DNA from: a bacterium
Lineage (GTDB): Bacteria; Desulfobacterota; Binatia; HRBIN30; CADEER01
Direction: 5' to 3'
Assembly (NCBI GenBank): GCA_030430165.1
Contig: JAUIGL010000053.1
Location: 1-45,909 of the forward strand
DNA length: 45,909 nt
The translations under genes and the position numbers were made by a program. Below are positions 25,668 through 34,012 of the stretch, in pieces (the stretch's first letter is position 1; each line of letters begins with the position of its first letter). The notes under the pieces are model-generated. The model was given only the letters and a program-made list of their open reading frames with translations. It had not been told where the DNA came from and made no database searches.

Positions 25668-25889
25668 CTAGCCGGACACCCCAACCGACGTGTGCACCTC
25701 GCAGGTCGCCGCGTGGCTCATTGCCTGACCCACCGCTTCGCAGGCATCGTGGCCACAGGAGCAGGCTCCCTCGGCCGCCTCTCGGTCCGCTACCGCACAG
25801 TAGGCAGAGCAGTAGGGCGCGATTTCATGATGCGGATTCGCCGCGCAGGAGCATCCCGCAAATGCGCAAATCCGTCGGGGAAAAGTCAT
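25668..25889 (-). CDS. Bacterial metallothionein (SmtA/BmtA type)
   Basis: 73 residues with nine cysteines at 8, 13, 15, 27, 31, 43, 45, 50 and 63, plus His20, His21 and His47. The order CxC, then YCSxxCA, then CxCGHxxC is the bacterial metallothionein pattern (family 14, BmtA/SmtA), where YCSxxCA and GCGHxGC bind a four-metal cluster of zinc or cadmium. The N-terminus and the C-terminal Ala/Thr tail differ from the cyanobacterial proteins. ATG 25889 is preceded by AAAGGA. No SmtB/ArsR repressor is adjacent. The TonB receptor gene is divergent from it with a 291-base gap that contains a perfect 12-base palindrome. Role: sequestration of Zn or Cd, and possibly Cu, in the cytoplasm. Confidence 0.85.
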   Translation of the reverse strand: MTFPRRICAFAGCSCAANPHHEIAPYCSAYCAVADREAAEGACSCGHDACEAVGQAMSHAATCEVHTSVGVSG

Positions 25890-25996
25890 CTGTAATCCTT
25901 TCGATCCCGGGCTCGTGGCCCGCTGTTTTCTTCATTGCTGTCCGGGGCGAGCCCGACGCAGCAGAGTCGACCCGTCCGCTCGCAAGTAATTCCTCT

Positions 25997-26035
25997 AGGG
26001 TGCACCCTCCGTGCCAACGGCGGCCTTCAGCCGCC
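25997..26035. promoter_or_regulatory. Palindrome and small hairpin in the metallothionein/TonB-receptor divergent region
   Basis: The 12-base sequence AGGGTGCACCCT (25997-26008) is its own reverse complement. A perfect 6-base stem GGCGGC/GCCGCC with a 5-base loop follows at 26019-26035. The palindrome is about 108 bases from the metallothionein ATG and 173 bases from the receptor ATG. It could be a dyad operator for a metal regulator of either gene, but no -35 and -10 pair is well placed around it. The rest of 25890-26180 shows nothing else. Confidence 0.3.
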
Positions 26036-26180
26036 TGACGGGTCGGATTCGCGCAGGATTGCAGAGGATTCGGCCGCTGGAGCTACCGCCCTTTGCAAAT
26101 TCTACATACTGCTCAGCGGTGGTTGACGGTTACTGCCAAGCGGGTGAAGGTGGCCGCCGTCTGGCCGGGGGGTCCGAAGA

Positions 26181-28562
26181 ATGAGGGCAATCTCAGCAAC
26201 GCTGTCGCTGCTGATCACCGTGGGGCTGCACGCAACGTCGACGATCGCTCCGTGTGCGGCGCAGGCGCCGGCCGTCGAGCAGCCGGTGCGCGGTTCGTCG
26301 AAGATCGAGGAGATCGTCGTCCATGCGCGCAAGCGCGACGAGCTGCTCCAGGACACTCCGGTGTCGGTTACCGCGCTCAGCGGCCAAGTCCTCGAAGACA
26401 ACGGGATCACCAGGCTCGACGAGATCCAGACGCTGGTCCCGAATACCTTCTTTCAGGTCGGGCGGAGCAACCAGGACGCCAATCTGCGGATGCGCGGTGT
26501 CGGTGCCGGATCGAACGAAATCGCCTTCGATCCTGGCGTCGGGGTGTACGTGGACGGCGTATACATTCCTCGCGCACTCGGCATGCTGGTCGAGCTCTTC
26601 GACGTTCGCCAGATCGAAGTGCTGCGCGGACCTCAAGGCACGCTGTTCGGAAAGAACACAGTCGGCGGAGCGATCCTCATCCAGACGATTCGGCCGCAGC
26701 CGGAAACCTACGGAACGCTCTCGGTCAACACCGGCCTGGTCCGCGACTTCCACGATCTAAACTCGGCGGTGGCGCGAGCGATGCTGAACGTGCCCCTGGT
26801 CGAGGATCGGATTCTCGGGCGGTTCTCCTTCATGTCGAAGAACGCGGCCGGCTACGTCGCCGACGCCACCCAGGCGGGCAACAAGTCGGACGTCAATTCC
26901 TACACCTTTCTCGGCTCGCTGCGTTTTCTACCCACCGAAGATCTGACCATCGACCTCGACGGAACCTGGGGTCGCGACCACAACAATGGCCGAGGCGGTC
27001 AATGCGTGTTCTTCAACGAAGCGGCGCCGCTGAAGAACGTCGTCCCCGGCTTCATCGACGCGTGCCGCCGCTCGCGACCCTACTCGATCAGCACGAACCT
27101 GAACGGGATCAGCGATCTCGAGAGCATGGGGGTGTGGACCAACGCCGAATGGGATTTCGGGGCGGTCGGCTTTCTCGAGAACCTGACGATCAAAGGCATC
27201 GGCTCCTGGAGACGGCAGCTGCCCCGCATCCGCGAAGACCTCGATTCGACCGAGCTCGGCGTCATCCAGATCTCGAGCGTCGGCGGTAGCCTGCAAGACG
27301 GCATCCCCGGCTCCCAGGAGCAGTACAGCAGCGAGCTCCTCCTCAACTCGGAAGCGTGGGACAATCGCCTCAACATCGTTTCCGGAGCGTTCGGCTTCTG
27401 GGAAACCGGGCGCGTCGAGCCGACCACACTGGCGGGTGGCTCGCTACCCGTGCCGCTGAGCGAGTCGACGGCGATGACCGCGATCGACAACTGGAGCTGG
27501 GCGATCTTCACGCAGGCAACGGTGGACGTAACCGACTGGCTGAGCCTGACCGGCGGCGTGCGCTACACCGAAGACAAGAAGGGGCAGACTTCGTTCATCC
27601 GCGACCAGCGCTTCCCCGACATGGAGCCGACTCTCGACGAGTCGGCTCGCCGGGTCTTCGACCGCTGGACCGGAATGGCCAGTGCCGCGCTGACGGCGCC
27701 GGAGGCGATGCTCGACCCGACGCCGCTCGGCTTTCTCATGGGCTACTACCGGTTCTCGCAGGGATTTCGCGGCGGCGGCTTCAACGGCCTGCTCGGCAGC
27801 GAGTCGGCCGACACGCTGCTCCCGTTCGACCAGGAATTGCTCGACAATCACGAGATCGGCATCAAGCTGACCGCGCTCGAAGATCGGCTGACCGCGAACC
27901 TCGCCTACTTCTACGGCGACTACCAAGACATCCAGGTGATCACGATTCAGGGAATCCAGGACCCGACGGTTCCGACCGGCCTGCGCATCGAACGCATCAC
28001 GCGCAACGCCGCGGCGGCGACGGTGCAGGGGTTCGAGCTCGAATTCCGCGCGATTCCCACACCCGGGCTGAGCTTCACCGGCTCCTTCGGCTGGATCGAC
28101 GCGACGTACGACAGCTTCGATCAGGCATCCGACGAGCTCAGTTTTTGCACCGAGCCGGAGTTCAACGCCGGAGAGTGTTTCCGCGATCGTTCGGGGGAAG
28201 GATTCGACCGCACGCCCCGACTCGAGAGCTCGCTGATCACCCAGTACGAATATCCGCTCGACGTCGACAGCCCGACCTTCGCGGGCACGATCATTCCCCA
28301 GTTCACCTGGACGTACCGCGACAACTACCACCTCTTCTCGCGCCAGGTCACGCCACTCATCCAGCACGGCTTCCACCTGTTCAACGCACGACTCGCCTAC
28401 GAGTTCCTCGAGACGCGGATGATGGTGGCACTGTGGGGGAAAAACCTCACCAACGAAGCGTATTTCAACGAGGGCACGCCGATTCAGTCCTCGTTCGGGT
28501 CGGTCACTCGTTACTTCGCACTGCCCCGGACCTTCGGGGCCGAGGTCAGCTACCAGTTCTAA
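26181..28562 (+). CDS. TonB-dependent outer membrane receptor
   Basis: 793 residues. Signal peptide about 1-28 (cleavage after APCAAQA). A TonB box-like segment KIEEIVVHARKRDE (41-54) leads into a plug domain with DTPVSVTALSG, LRMRGVG, VDGVYIPR and VEVLRGPQGTLFGKNTVGGAI-type blocks. The barrel ends in VSYQF with the terminal Phe that the BAM machinery recognises. The 'EIVVxARKRxE..QDTPVSVTA' start is typical of the large receptor class common in Sphingomonadales and relatives that imports diverse carbohydrates, siderophores or aromatic compounds; a ligand cannot be assigned. Single gene, transcribed away from the metallothionein. The ExbB/ExbD pair at 42184-43228 belongs to another operon with its own TonB-like protein and need not serve it. 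Confidence 0.92.
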   Translation: MRAISATLSLLITVGLHATSTIAPCAAQAPAVEQPVRGSSKIEEIVVHARKRDELLQDTPVSVTALSGQVLEDNGITRLDEIQTLVPNTFFQVGRSNQDANLRMRGVGAGSNEIAFDPGVGVYVDGVYIPRALGMLVELFDVRQIEVLRGPQGTLFGKNTVGGAILIQTIRPQPETYGTLSVNTGLVRDFHDLNSAVARAMLNVPLVEDRILGRFSFMSKNAAGYVADATQAGNKSDVNSYTFLGSLRFLPTEDLTIDLDGTWGRDHNNGRGGQCVFFNEAAPLKNVVPGFIDACRRSRPYSISTNLNGISDLESMGVWTNAEWDFGAVGFLENLTIKGIGSWRRQLPRIREDLDSTELGVIQISSVGGSLQDGIPGSQEQYSSELLLNSEAWDNRLNIVSGAFGFWETGRVEPTTLAGGSLPVPLSESTAMTAIDNWSWAIFTQATVDVTDWLSLTGGVRYTEDKKGQTSFIRDQRFPDMEPTLDESARRVFDRWTGMASAALTAPEAMLDPTPLGFLMGYYRFSQGFRGGGFNGLLGSESADTLLPFDQELLDNHEIGIKLTALEDRLTANLAYFYGDYQDIQVITIQGIQDPTVPTGLRIERITRNAAAATVQGFELEFRAIPTPGLSFTGSFGWIDATYDSFDQASDELSFCTEPEFNAGECFRDRSGEGFDRTPRLESSLITQYEYPLDVDSPTFAGTIIPQFTWTYRDNYHLFSRQVTPLIQHGFHLFNARLAYEFLETRMMVALWGKNLTNEAYFNEGTPIQSSFGSVTRYFALPRTFGAEVSYQF

Positions 28563-28582
28563 CCGCGGCGCGGCGTCCGCGG
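28563..28582. terminator. Weak GC hairpin between convergent genes
   Basis: CCGCGG at 28563-28568 and again at 28577-28582 can pair across an 8-base loop, directly after the receptor stop and 5 bases before the stop of the convergent regulator gene. There is no T-run on either side, so termination is only a guess. Confidence 0.3.
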
Positions 28583-28587
28583 CGGTC

Positions 28588-28932
28588 CTACTTCGAAGTC
28601 ACCCGGCCACTGCGAGTGGTCGCGCGCCGCTTTCCTCTTTTCGGGTTCTTAACCAGCGCGACCAACTCGCCAATCGTGCGGTGGGACTCGAGCGGATGCC
28701 GCAAGTGTCGATCCAGATGCAGCCGATAGCGATTGCGACGACCGTCGCGGATCTTGGTGAGAACGCCGGATTCCTCGAGGTCCGAGATGATGTTGTGAAC
28801 GGCTCGCTCGGTGATGCCCACTTCAACTGCGATCTCGCGGACCACCGCGTCCGGATGACGAGCCAAATAGATGACTGTGTGCGCGTGGTTGGTCAGGAAC
28901 GTCCAACTCGCCGCGCCGGGATCGATGCTCAT
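28588..28932 (-). CDS. Winged-helix (MarR-like) transcriptional regulator
   Basis: 114 residues from ATG 28932, preceded by GGAGAG; an ATG at 28983 lies inside the divergent promoter and lacks a ribosome site. The DNA-binding wing is residues about 15-75: THAHTVIYLARHPDAVVREI, then VGITERAVHNIISDLEESG as recognition helix, then VLTKIRDGRRNRYRL as the beta wing. A basic tail (KNPKRGKRRATTRSGR) follows. This is the 'helix-turn-helix, winged' small-regulator type often seen beside transporters. Divergent from the ABC/HlyD/TolC operon, with a 22-base inverted repeat between them that is a good candidate for its binding site. The ligand is unknown. Confidence 0.85.
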   Translation of the reverse strand: MSIDPGAASWTFLTNHAHTVIYLARHPDAVVREIAVEVGITERAVHNIISDLEESGVLTKIRDGRRNRYRLHLDRHLRHPLESHRTIGELVALVKNPKRGKRRATTRSGRVTSK

Positions 28933-28951
28933 GATTCTCTCTCCAACTCGC

Positions 28952-28979
28952 TTGACTCGCCCACCCAGAGAACTACAAT
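28952..28979 (+). promoter_or_regulatory. Promoter of the type I secretion operon
   Basis: TTGACT (28952-28957), a 16-base spacer and TACAAT (28974-28979) form one of the best sigma-70 promoters in the window. Transcription would start near 28986, which puts the upstream ATG at 28982 outside the message and supports ATG 29027 as the real start of the ABC gene. Confidence 0.75.
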
Positions 28980-29000
28980 GCATGAAAAATTATTCATGTA
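28979..29000. promoter_or_regulatory. Inverted-repeat operator overlapping the transcription start
   Basis: TGCATGAA (28979-28986) and TTCATGTA (28993-29000) are inverted copies (7 of 8 positions) around the AT-only centre AAATTA. The dyad overlaps the last base of the -10 and the expected start of transcription, so bound protein would block the operon. It lies 46 bases from the divergent winged-helix gene start. Its AT-richness stands out against the high-GC surroundings. Confidence 0.65.
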
Positions 29001-29026
29001 AAGAGTTTCCTGAAGCAGATTACCCC

Positions 29027-31198
29027 ATGAGCGAACGAGAAACGCCACGCAGCTCCGCAATCACCCCGGGCGACACCGAGATCCCCGTCTTGGTTGCCGA
29101 GCGGCTCGCTGACGCAGTCGGCGAATCCAGCGTCGCCGAGCCCGCAGGCGCGGCGCTGCGACGCGCCGTCGAAGAGATCCCGGGAAGCTGGGATACCGTC
29201 TGGCTGGATCGGCTGCAGTCGACCGCGCGCCAGCTTGGATTCCACGCCACCCCCGCCCTGCTCGCGCCCTCCGAGGTCATGGCCGGCCTCCGTCCGGGAC
29301 ATCCCGCGGTGCTGCGTCGGCCGGCGGCGAACGAGCGGGACGGTTGGACCCTCCTGCTGGACCGACGGTGGGGCAAGGTGTACCGCGCCGGGCTCGGCGG
29401 CGAAGGCAGCTGGGTCGGCATCGACCAACTGGCCGAGGATCTCGCGAGCCCCGCCAACCAGCCATTGCCATGGCTGCTCTGCGAGCCGGGCGTCGTCCGA
29501 CCGGGCGAGGCGAGCCACGCCACCCATCTGTCGCCGGCACGCCGATTGCTCGAGCTGGTGCGCCCCGACCGCGCCGATCTCTGGTCGATCGTCGTTTTCG
29601 GTGTGCTCGTCGGTGGGCTCAGCCTGGCGACTCCGATCGCGGTCCAACAACTCGTCAACAGCGTCGCGCTCGGCGGCCTCGTGCAACCCGTCGTGATTCT
29701 AGCGTTGATGCTCTTCGCCGGCCTGACCTTCGCGGCGGCGATGACGGCGTTCCAATCCTACGTCGCTGAGATCGTCCAGCGCCGCATTTTCGTCCGCGTG
29801 GTCGGCGATCTCGCCGATCGACTGCCACGCGTCGACATCTCGGCGTTCGATCAGCGCCACGGGCCAGAGCTCATCAACCGATTCTTCGACGTGATGACGG
29901 TACAGAAAATCGGCGCCTCGCTGCTACTCGACGGAGTCGCTCTGGTGCTGCAGACCGTCATGGGGTTGCTGCTGCTGTCGTTCTACCATCCGCTGATGCT
30001 CGCCTTCAGTGTGGTACTGATCGGAGGCATCGCCTTCGTCGTACTGGTCGTCGGCCGCGGCGCGGTTCGCACCGCAATCACAGAGTCCAAGAACAAGTAC
30101 GAAGTCGCCAATTGGCTGGAGGAGATGGCTCGCGAGCCGGCACCGCTTCGCGGCAGTGGCGCGGCCACCTTCGCCTTCGAGCGAGCCGATGACCTGACGC
30201 GCCAGTATCTGCGGGCGCGGCGCGACCACTACCGCATCGTATTCCGCCAACTCACCGGCGCGCTCGCACTACAGGTCTTCGCCAGCGCTGGCCTGCTCGG
30301 TCTCGGCGGGGGACTCGTCATCGCCGGACAACTGACCCTGGGCCAGCTCGTCGCCTCCGAGCTGATCGTCACCGCCATCGTCGCGTCCTTCGCCAAGCTC
30401 GGCAAGCATCTCGAGAGCCTCTACGACCTCCTCGCCGCCGTCGACAAGCTGGGCTATCTGTTCGACCTGCCGCTCGAGCGCAACGACGGCGCGGTGCAGG
30501 AGCTGGCGAGCGGCGGGGCCAGGGTCGCCTTCCACGATCTGCACTACGCGATGAAGGGAACAACCATACTCGAAGGCGTGTCGTTCGACGTTGCAGCGGG
30601 AGAAAAGATTGCGGTCACCGGCCCCGCGGGCGCCGGCAAGAGCACTCTGTTGGAGCTGCTCGCAGGCCTGCGACCTCCCGACCGCGGCTACATCGCGATC
30701 GACGGCGACGATCTTCGCTCGCTCAATCTCTCGTGGTTGCGCGACCAGATCACCTACATCGGCGGCGCCGACGTCCTCGAAGGCACGATCGAGGACAACC
30801 TCCGTCTCGGACGTCCGTACATCTCCAACGCCGCGATGCGCGACGCCCTCGATCGCATCGGCATCCTCGAATCGATCGCCGACCTGCCCGACGGATTGAA
30901 GACCTACCTGTCCCCCGACGGATCGCCGTTGTCGCGCAGCCAGGTCCTCCGCCTCGGCCTGGCGCGCGCGATCGCCGCCAAGCCTCGCCTCATCCTCATC
31001 GACGAGGTCCTCGAATCTCTCGACGAACGAGCCTTGGAGAGGAGTCTCGCAGCGCTGCTCGACCCGACTGCACCGTGGACACTGATCGTCGCCTGCTCGC
31101 GCAGCGCAATCGCCGATCGCTTCGAGCGCAGTATCCGACTCGGCGATCTCCCGCCCCAGACCGGGAGCCCGTCCGCCACCCGAGGAGTCGAACCATGA
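29027..31198 (+). CDS. Type I secretion ABC exporter, membrane plus ATPase, with degenerate ATPase motifs
   Basis: 723 residues from ATG 29027. Residues 1-170 form a soluble N-terminal domain without a C39 protease signature. Membrane helices start near 182 (LWSIVVFGVLVGGLSLATPI) and run to about 470. The ATPase domain has Walker A GPAGAGKST (532-540) and Walker B RLILIDEVLESLD with the catalytic Glu. The Q-loop Gln is replaced (ITYIGGADVLEGT), the signature is LSRSQ rather than LSGGQ, and the switch His is absent (LIVACSRSA). Architecture and neighbours (HlyD, TolC) identify a type I exporter of the HlyB/LapB kind. With Q-loop and H-loop lost, ATP hydrolysis may be slow or need a partner. 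Overlaps the HlyD gene by ATGA. Confidence 0.85.
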   Translation: MSERETPRSSAITPGDTEIPVLVAERLADAVGESSVAEPAGAALRRAVEEIPGSWDTVWLDRLQSTARQLGFHATPALLAPSEVMAGLRPGHPAVLRRPAANERDGWTLLLDRRWGKVYRAGLGGEGSWVGIDQLAEDLASPANQPLPWLLCEPGVVRPGEASHATHLSPARRLLELVRPDRADLWSIVVFGVLVGGLSLATPIAVQQLVNSVALGGLVQPVVILALMLFAGLTFAAAMTAFQSYVAEIVQRRIFVRVVGDLADRLPRVDISAFDQRHGPELINRFFDVMTVQKIGASLLLDGVALVLQTVMGLLLLSFYHPLMLAFSVVLIGGIAFVVLVVGRGAVRTAITESKNKYEVANWLEEMAREPAPLRGSGAATFAFERADDLTRQYLRARRDHYRIVFRQLTGALALQVFASAGLLGLGGGLVIAGQLTLGQLVASELIVTAIVASFAKLGKHLESLYDLLAAVDKLGYLFDLPLERNDGAVQELASGGARVAFHDLHYAMKGTTILEGVSFDVAAGEKIAVTGPAGAGKSTLLELLAGLRPPDRGYIAIDGDDLRSLNLSWLRDQITYIGGADVLEGTIEDNLRLGRPYISNAAMRDALDRIGILESIADLPDGLKTYLSPDGSPLSRSQVLRLGLARAIAAKPRLILIDEVLESLDERALERSLAALLDPTAPWTLIVACSRSAIADRFERSIRLGDLPPQTGSPSATRGVEP

Positions 31199-32505
31199 GC
31201 AGCCCCTCGAGCTTCAGGAGACTGCCCGCAGCACGCTCGGTCAGCGGGCTGCGCGCGACGCGAGTGCTGGCGGTTGCCCTCAGCGCGCTGCTGGTCGCGA
31301 CAGCAGGCGCACTCGCCCTGGTCCCGTGGCAGCAGAACATACCAGGAAGCGGTCGGGTGGTCGCCTTCGAGCCGTACGATCGGATGCAGACCGTCGCCGC
31401 TCCCGTGATGGGCCGGGTCCGCAAGGCCTGGGTCATCGAGGGCTCCAAGGTCGCTGCCGACGACCCACTGCTCGAGATCGTCGACAACGATCCGGCGATC
31501 GTCGAACGGCTGCAGCAGCAACGCGCTTCGCTGGTCGCGGCATTCGAGGCCTCTCAGGCAAAGGTAGCGGTGTACGACGAACAGGTCCGCGCCCTAGGCG
31601 AAGCACGCGATCTCGCTCTCTCTGCGGCCGAGCAACTGGTCGAGGTCGCCGTCGCCAAGACCCGATCCGCCGAACACGGCCTCGAAGCAGCCGAGGCGGC
31701 CGCGCAACAGACGCGGCTCAACTTCTCCCGCCAGAAGGATCTGTTTTCCGAGGGGCTGGCCTCGCGCGCCGAGTACGAGGTCGCCGAGCGCGAGAGCGCG
31801 GAGGCACGCGCCAACCTCGAGCAGGCGCGCCAGGCCCTCAACGCCGCGCGCAACGAGGAAGTCGCGAAACGGGCCGACCTCGGGCGGGTCGGAACCGAGG
31901 CGAAGGCCAAGATCGACTCCGCACGCGCCGAACGCGAAGCCGCCAACGTCGAGGTCGCCAACAAGCAGAAGCAGCTCTCCGAGCTCGATGTTCGCATCAG
32001 CCAACAGTCGACCCAGCTGGTGCGCGCACCGCGCGCCGGAACGGTATTCCGCCTGCTGGTCAGTCCGGGTGCGGAATTGGTCAAAGCAGGCGACCCTCTC
32101 GCAATCCTGGTGCCCGATACCGAGAGCCGGGCCGTGGAGCTGTGGGTCGACGGCAACGACGTGCCACTGATCGAGGCCGGACGCCCGGTCCGGCTCCAGT
32201 TCGAGGGCTGGCCGGCGGTGCAGTTCAGCGGCTGGCCATCGGTCGCGGTCGGCACCTTCGGAGGCGTGGTCAGCCTGGTCGACGACACCGACGACGGTAT
32301 GGGGCGCTTCCGCATCTTGATCGTGCCGGACCCGAACGACGAACCGTGGCCATCAGGCGACTACCTCCGCCAGGGGGCTCGTTCGAGAGGCTTCGTGTTG
32401 CTCGACCAAGTGCGGCTCGGATATGAGCTGTGGCGCCAGGCAAACGGTTTTCCTCCAGCGGTCGCCGATGGCGGTTCGCTCAGCCCCCGGGGATCGAAGA
32501 AATGA
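31195..32505 (+). CDS. HlyD-family periplasmic adaptor of type I secretion system
   Basis: 436 residues from ATG 31195. A short cytosolic N-terminus (1-20), one membrane helix (about 22-44, RVLAVALSALLVATAGALALV), then a lipoyl half-motif (GSGRVVAFEPYDRMQTVAAP, MGRVRKAWVIEGSKV). A long alpha-helical coiled-coil hairpin spans about 95-270, rich in Ala/Glu/Arg, followed by the second lipoyl half (VRAPRAGTVFRLL..GAELVKAGDPLAI) and a beta-barrel domain. This is the membrane-fusion subunit that bridges the inner-membrane ABC exporter and TolC. The ATGA overlaps at both ends (31195 and 32502) couple it to both partners. Confidence 0.92.
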   Translation: MSSPSSFRRLPAARSVSGLRATRVLAVALSALLVATAGALALVPWQQNIPGSGRVVAFEPYDRMQTVAAPVMGRVRKAWVIEGSKVAADDPLLEIVDNDPAIVERLQQQRASLVAAFEASQAKVAVYDEQVRALGEARDLALSAAEQLVEVAVAKTRSAEHGLEAAEAAAQQTRLNFSRQKDLFSEGLASRAEYEVAERESAEARANLEQARQALNAARNEEVAKRADLGRVGTEAKAKIDSARAEREAANVEVANKQKQLSELDVRISQQSTQLVRAPRAGTVFRLLVSPGAELVKAGDPLAILVPDTESRAVELWVDGNDVPLIEAGRPVRLQFEGWPAVQFSGWPSVAVGTFGGVVSLVDDTDDGMGRFRILIVPDPNDEPWPSGDYLRQGARSRGFVLLDQVRLGYELWRQANGFPPAVADGGSLSPRGSKK

Positions 32506-33947
32506 TCGTCAACGCCTTGCGGACGAGCTCGGTCTTCCTCACTGCGATCCTTTTTCTCGCGGGCGGCGCCCCGGTGCGGGCCAGCGGCGGTGCGCTGGAC
32601 CTCGTCGACGTGCTGCGCTCGGTCGAAAAGCACTACCCGCTGCTGCAGGCGGCGAACCAGGAACGCGAGATCGCCAACGCGCGCCTGCTGAGCCGCCAGG
32701 GGGCTTTCGACGCTCGCCTCGGCGCCGACAGCAAGCTCAAGCCCGAAGGCTTCTACGAGACCTACCAGGGGAACGTCTACCTCGCACAACCCCTGCAATT
32801 CTGGGGTACCGAGATTCTCGGCGGCTACCGCATCGGCAGCGGCGACTTCGCGGTATGGAACGGCGGCGACGAGACCAACAGCGGCGGCGAGGTACGCCTC
32901 GGGATCAAGGTCCCCCTACTGCGAGATCGCTCCATCGACCAGCGCCGCGCCTCGCTGCGCAAGGCAGAGGTCGATGCGCTGCTCGCCGAACCGGTGATCC
33001 TCGAGAATCGGATCGAGTTCACGCACGACGCGTCACTCGCCTACTGGCGGTGGGTGGCGACTGGAATGCGCCTCGACCTCGCTCGCCAGCTGGTCGCGGT
33101 CGCCGAGGAACGCCAGTCGCGGATTGCCCGGCGCGTCGATCGCGGCGCGCTTCCCAGCATCGACCTCGCAGACAACGAGCGCCTGATCGTCGACCGGCGC
33201 GTGCGCTTGATCTCCGCCGAGCGCTCGTTCGAGCAGGCGGCGATCGGTCTTTCCCTCTTCCTCCGCGATGACGATGGGAATCCGGCTCTCGCCATGGAGA
33301 ACGCCCTACCGGACCGATTCCCGGAAGAGGGCCAGCCGAGTGCCGAGCAACTCGGACAGGGAATCGAGCGCGCCCTGCAGCAGCAGCCCTTCTTGCAGGA
33401 CCTCTCTCTCCAGCGGGACAAAGCCGCGGTCGACCTCGAGCTCGCCGAGAACCAACTCCTGCCGACCATCGCGGTCAGCGTCGGCGGATCCAAGGACTTT
33501 GGAGCCAGCGACAAGACCGTCGACGACAAGGGTCCCGCCGTGCTCGAGGCCGGAGTTCGTTTCGATCTACCGTTGCAGCGTCGCCGAGCAAAGGGTGCGG
33601 TCTCCGAGGCGCGCGCCAAGCTGACCCAGATCGAGTCCAAATGGCGCTTTGCCCGCGACAAGATCGAAGCCAAGGTTCGCTCCGCCGACGCCGGGTTGCG
33701 CGCCGCCTACGACCAGGTCGCGGCCGCCCGGCGCAACCTCGAGCTGGCGCAGCGACTGCGCAAGGCGGAGGAGCGCAAGCTGTCCCTCGGAACCAGCAAC
33801 CTCATCAACGTCAACATCCGAGAGCTGCAGGCGTTCGACGCCGCCGCAACCCTCATCGAAACCCAGGCCGACTACTTCCGCGCGCTCGCCGGCTACCGCG
33901 CCGCCACCGGCGACCTCGACTACGAGACCGCGCTCACCCTGAACTAA
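32502..33947 (+). CDS. TolC-family outer membrane efflux protein
   Basis: 481 residues from ATG 32502. Signal peptide about 1-27 (FLTAILFLAGGAPVRAS). Two internally related halves of long amphipathic helices, with LVDVLRSVEKHYPLLQAANQ at the first and LGQGIERALQQQPFLQDL at the second repeat, as in OEP-domain proteins. It forms the trimeric outer-membrane channel for the exporter. Third gene of the operon (4-base overlap with HlyD). No secreted substrate with RTX repeats follows; the next gene encodes a Sec-type secreted protein and is probably separate. Directly after its stop comes a 10-base perfect inverted repeat with a 45-base loop. Confidence 0.92.
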   Translation: MIVNALRTSSVFLTAILFLAGGAPVRASGGALDLVDVLRSVEKHYPLLQAANQEREIANARLLSRQGAFDARLGADSKLKPEGFYETYQGNVYLAQPLQFWGTEILGGYRIGSGDFAVWNGGDETNSGGEVRLGIKVPLLRDRSIDQRRASLRKAEVDALLAEPVILENRIEFTHDASLAYWRWVATGMRLDLARQLVAVAEERQSRIARRVDRGALPSIDLADNERLIVDRRVRLISAERSFEQAAIGLSLFLRDDDGNPALAMENALPDRFPEEGQPSAEQLGQGIERALQQQPFLQDLSLQRDKAAVDLELAENQLLPTIAVSVGGSKDFGASDKTVDDKGPAVLEAGVRFDLPLQRRRAKGAVSEARAKLTQIESKWRFARDKIEAKVRSADAGLRAAYDQVAAARRNLELAQRLRKAEERKLSLGTSNLINVNIRELQAFDAAATLIETQADYFRALAGYRAATGDLDYETALTLN

Positions 33948-34012
33948 CCTCAAAGAATAAGTAGCTCATGGCGCAGAACGCCTCGGGCTCGCGAACGATT
34001 TGTTCTTTGAGG
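33948..34012. repeat. 10-base perfect inverted repeat after tolC-like gene
   Basis: CCTCAAAGAA (33948-33957) and TTCTTTGAGG (34003-34012) pair perfectly across a 45-base loop that itself contains a small GGCG/CGCC hairpin. It starts at the base after the TAA of the TolC-family gene. No T-run follows, so it is not a classic intrinsic terminator; it may be a read-through block or a DNA cruciform. Confidence 0.45.

Noticed and set aside
25113..25895. 260-codon plus frame over the kinase start and metallothionein gene
   Set aside because: Ser/Arg/Thr-rich composition typical of a shadow; the metallothionein on the minus strand has the cysteine pattern and a ribosome site.
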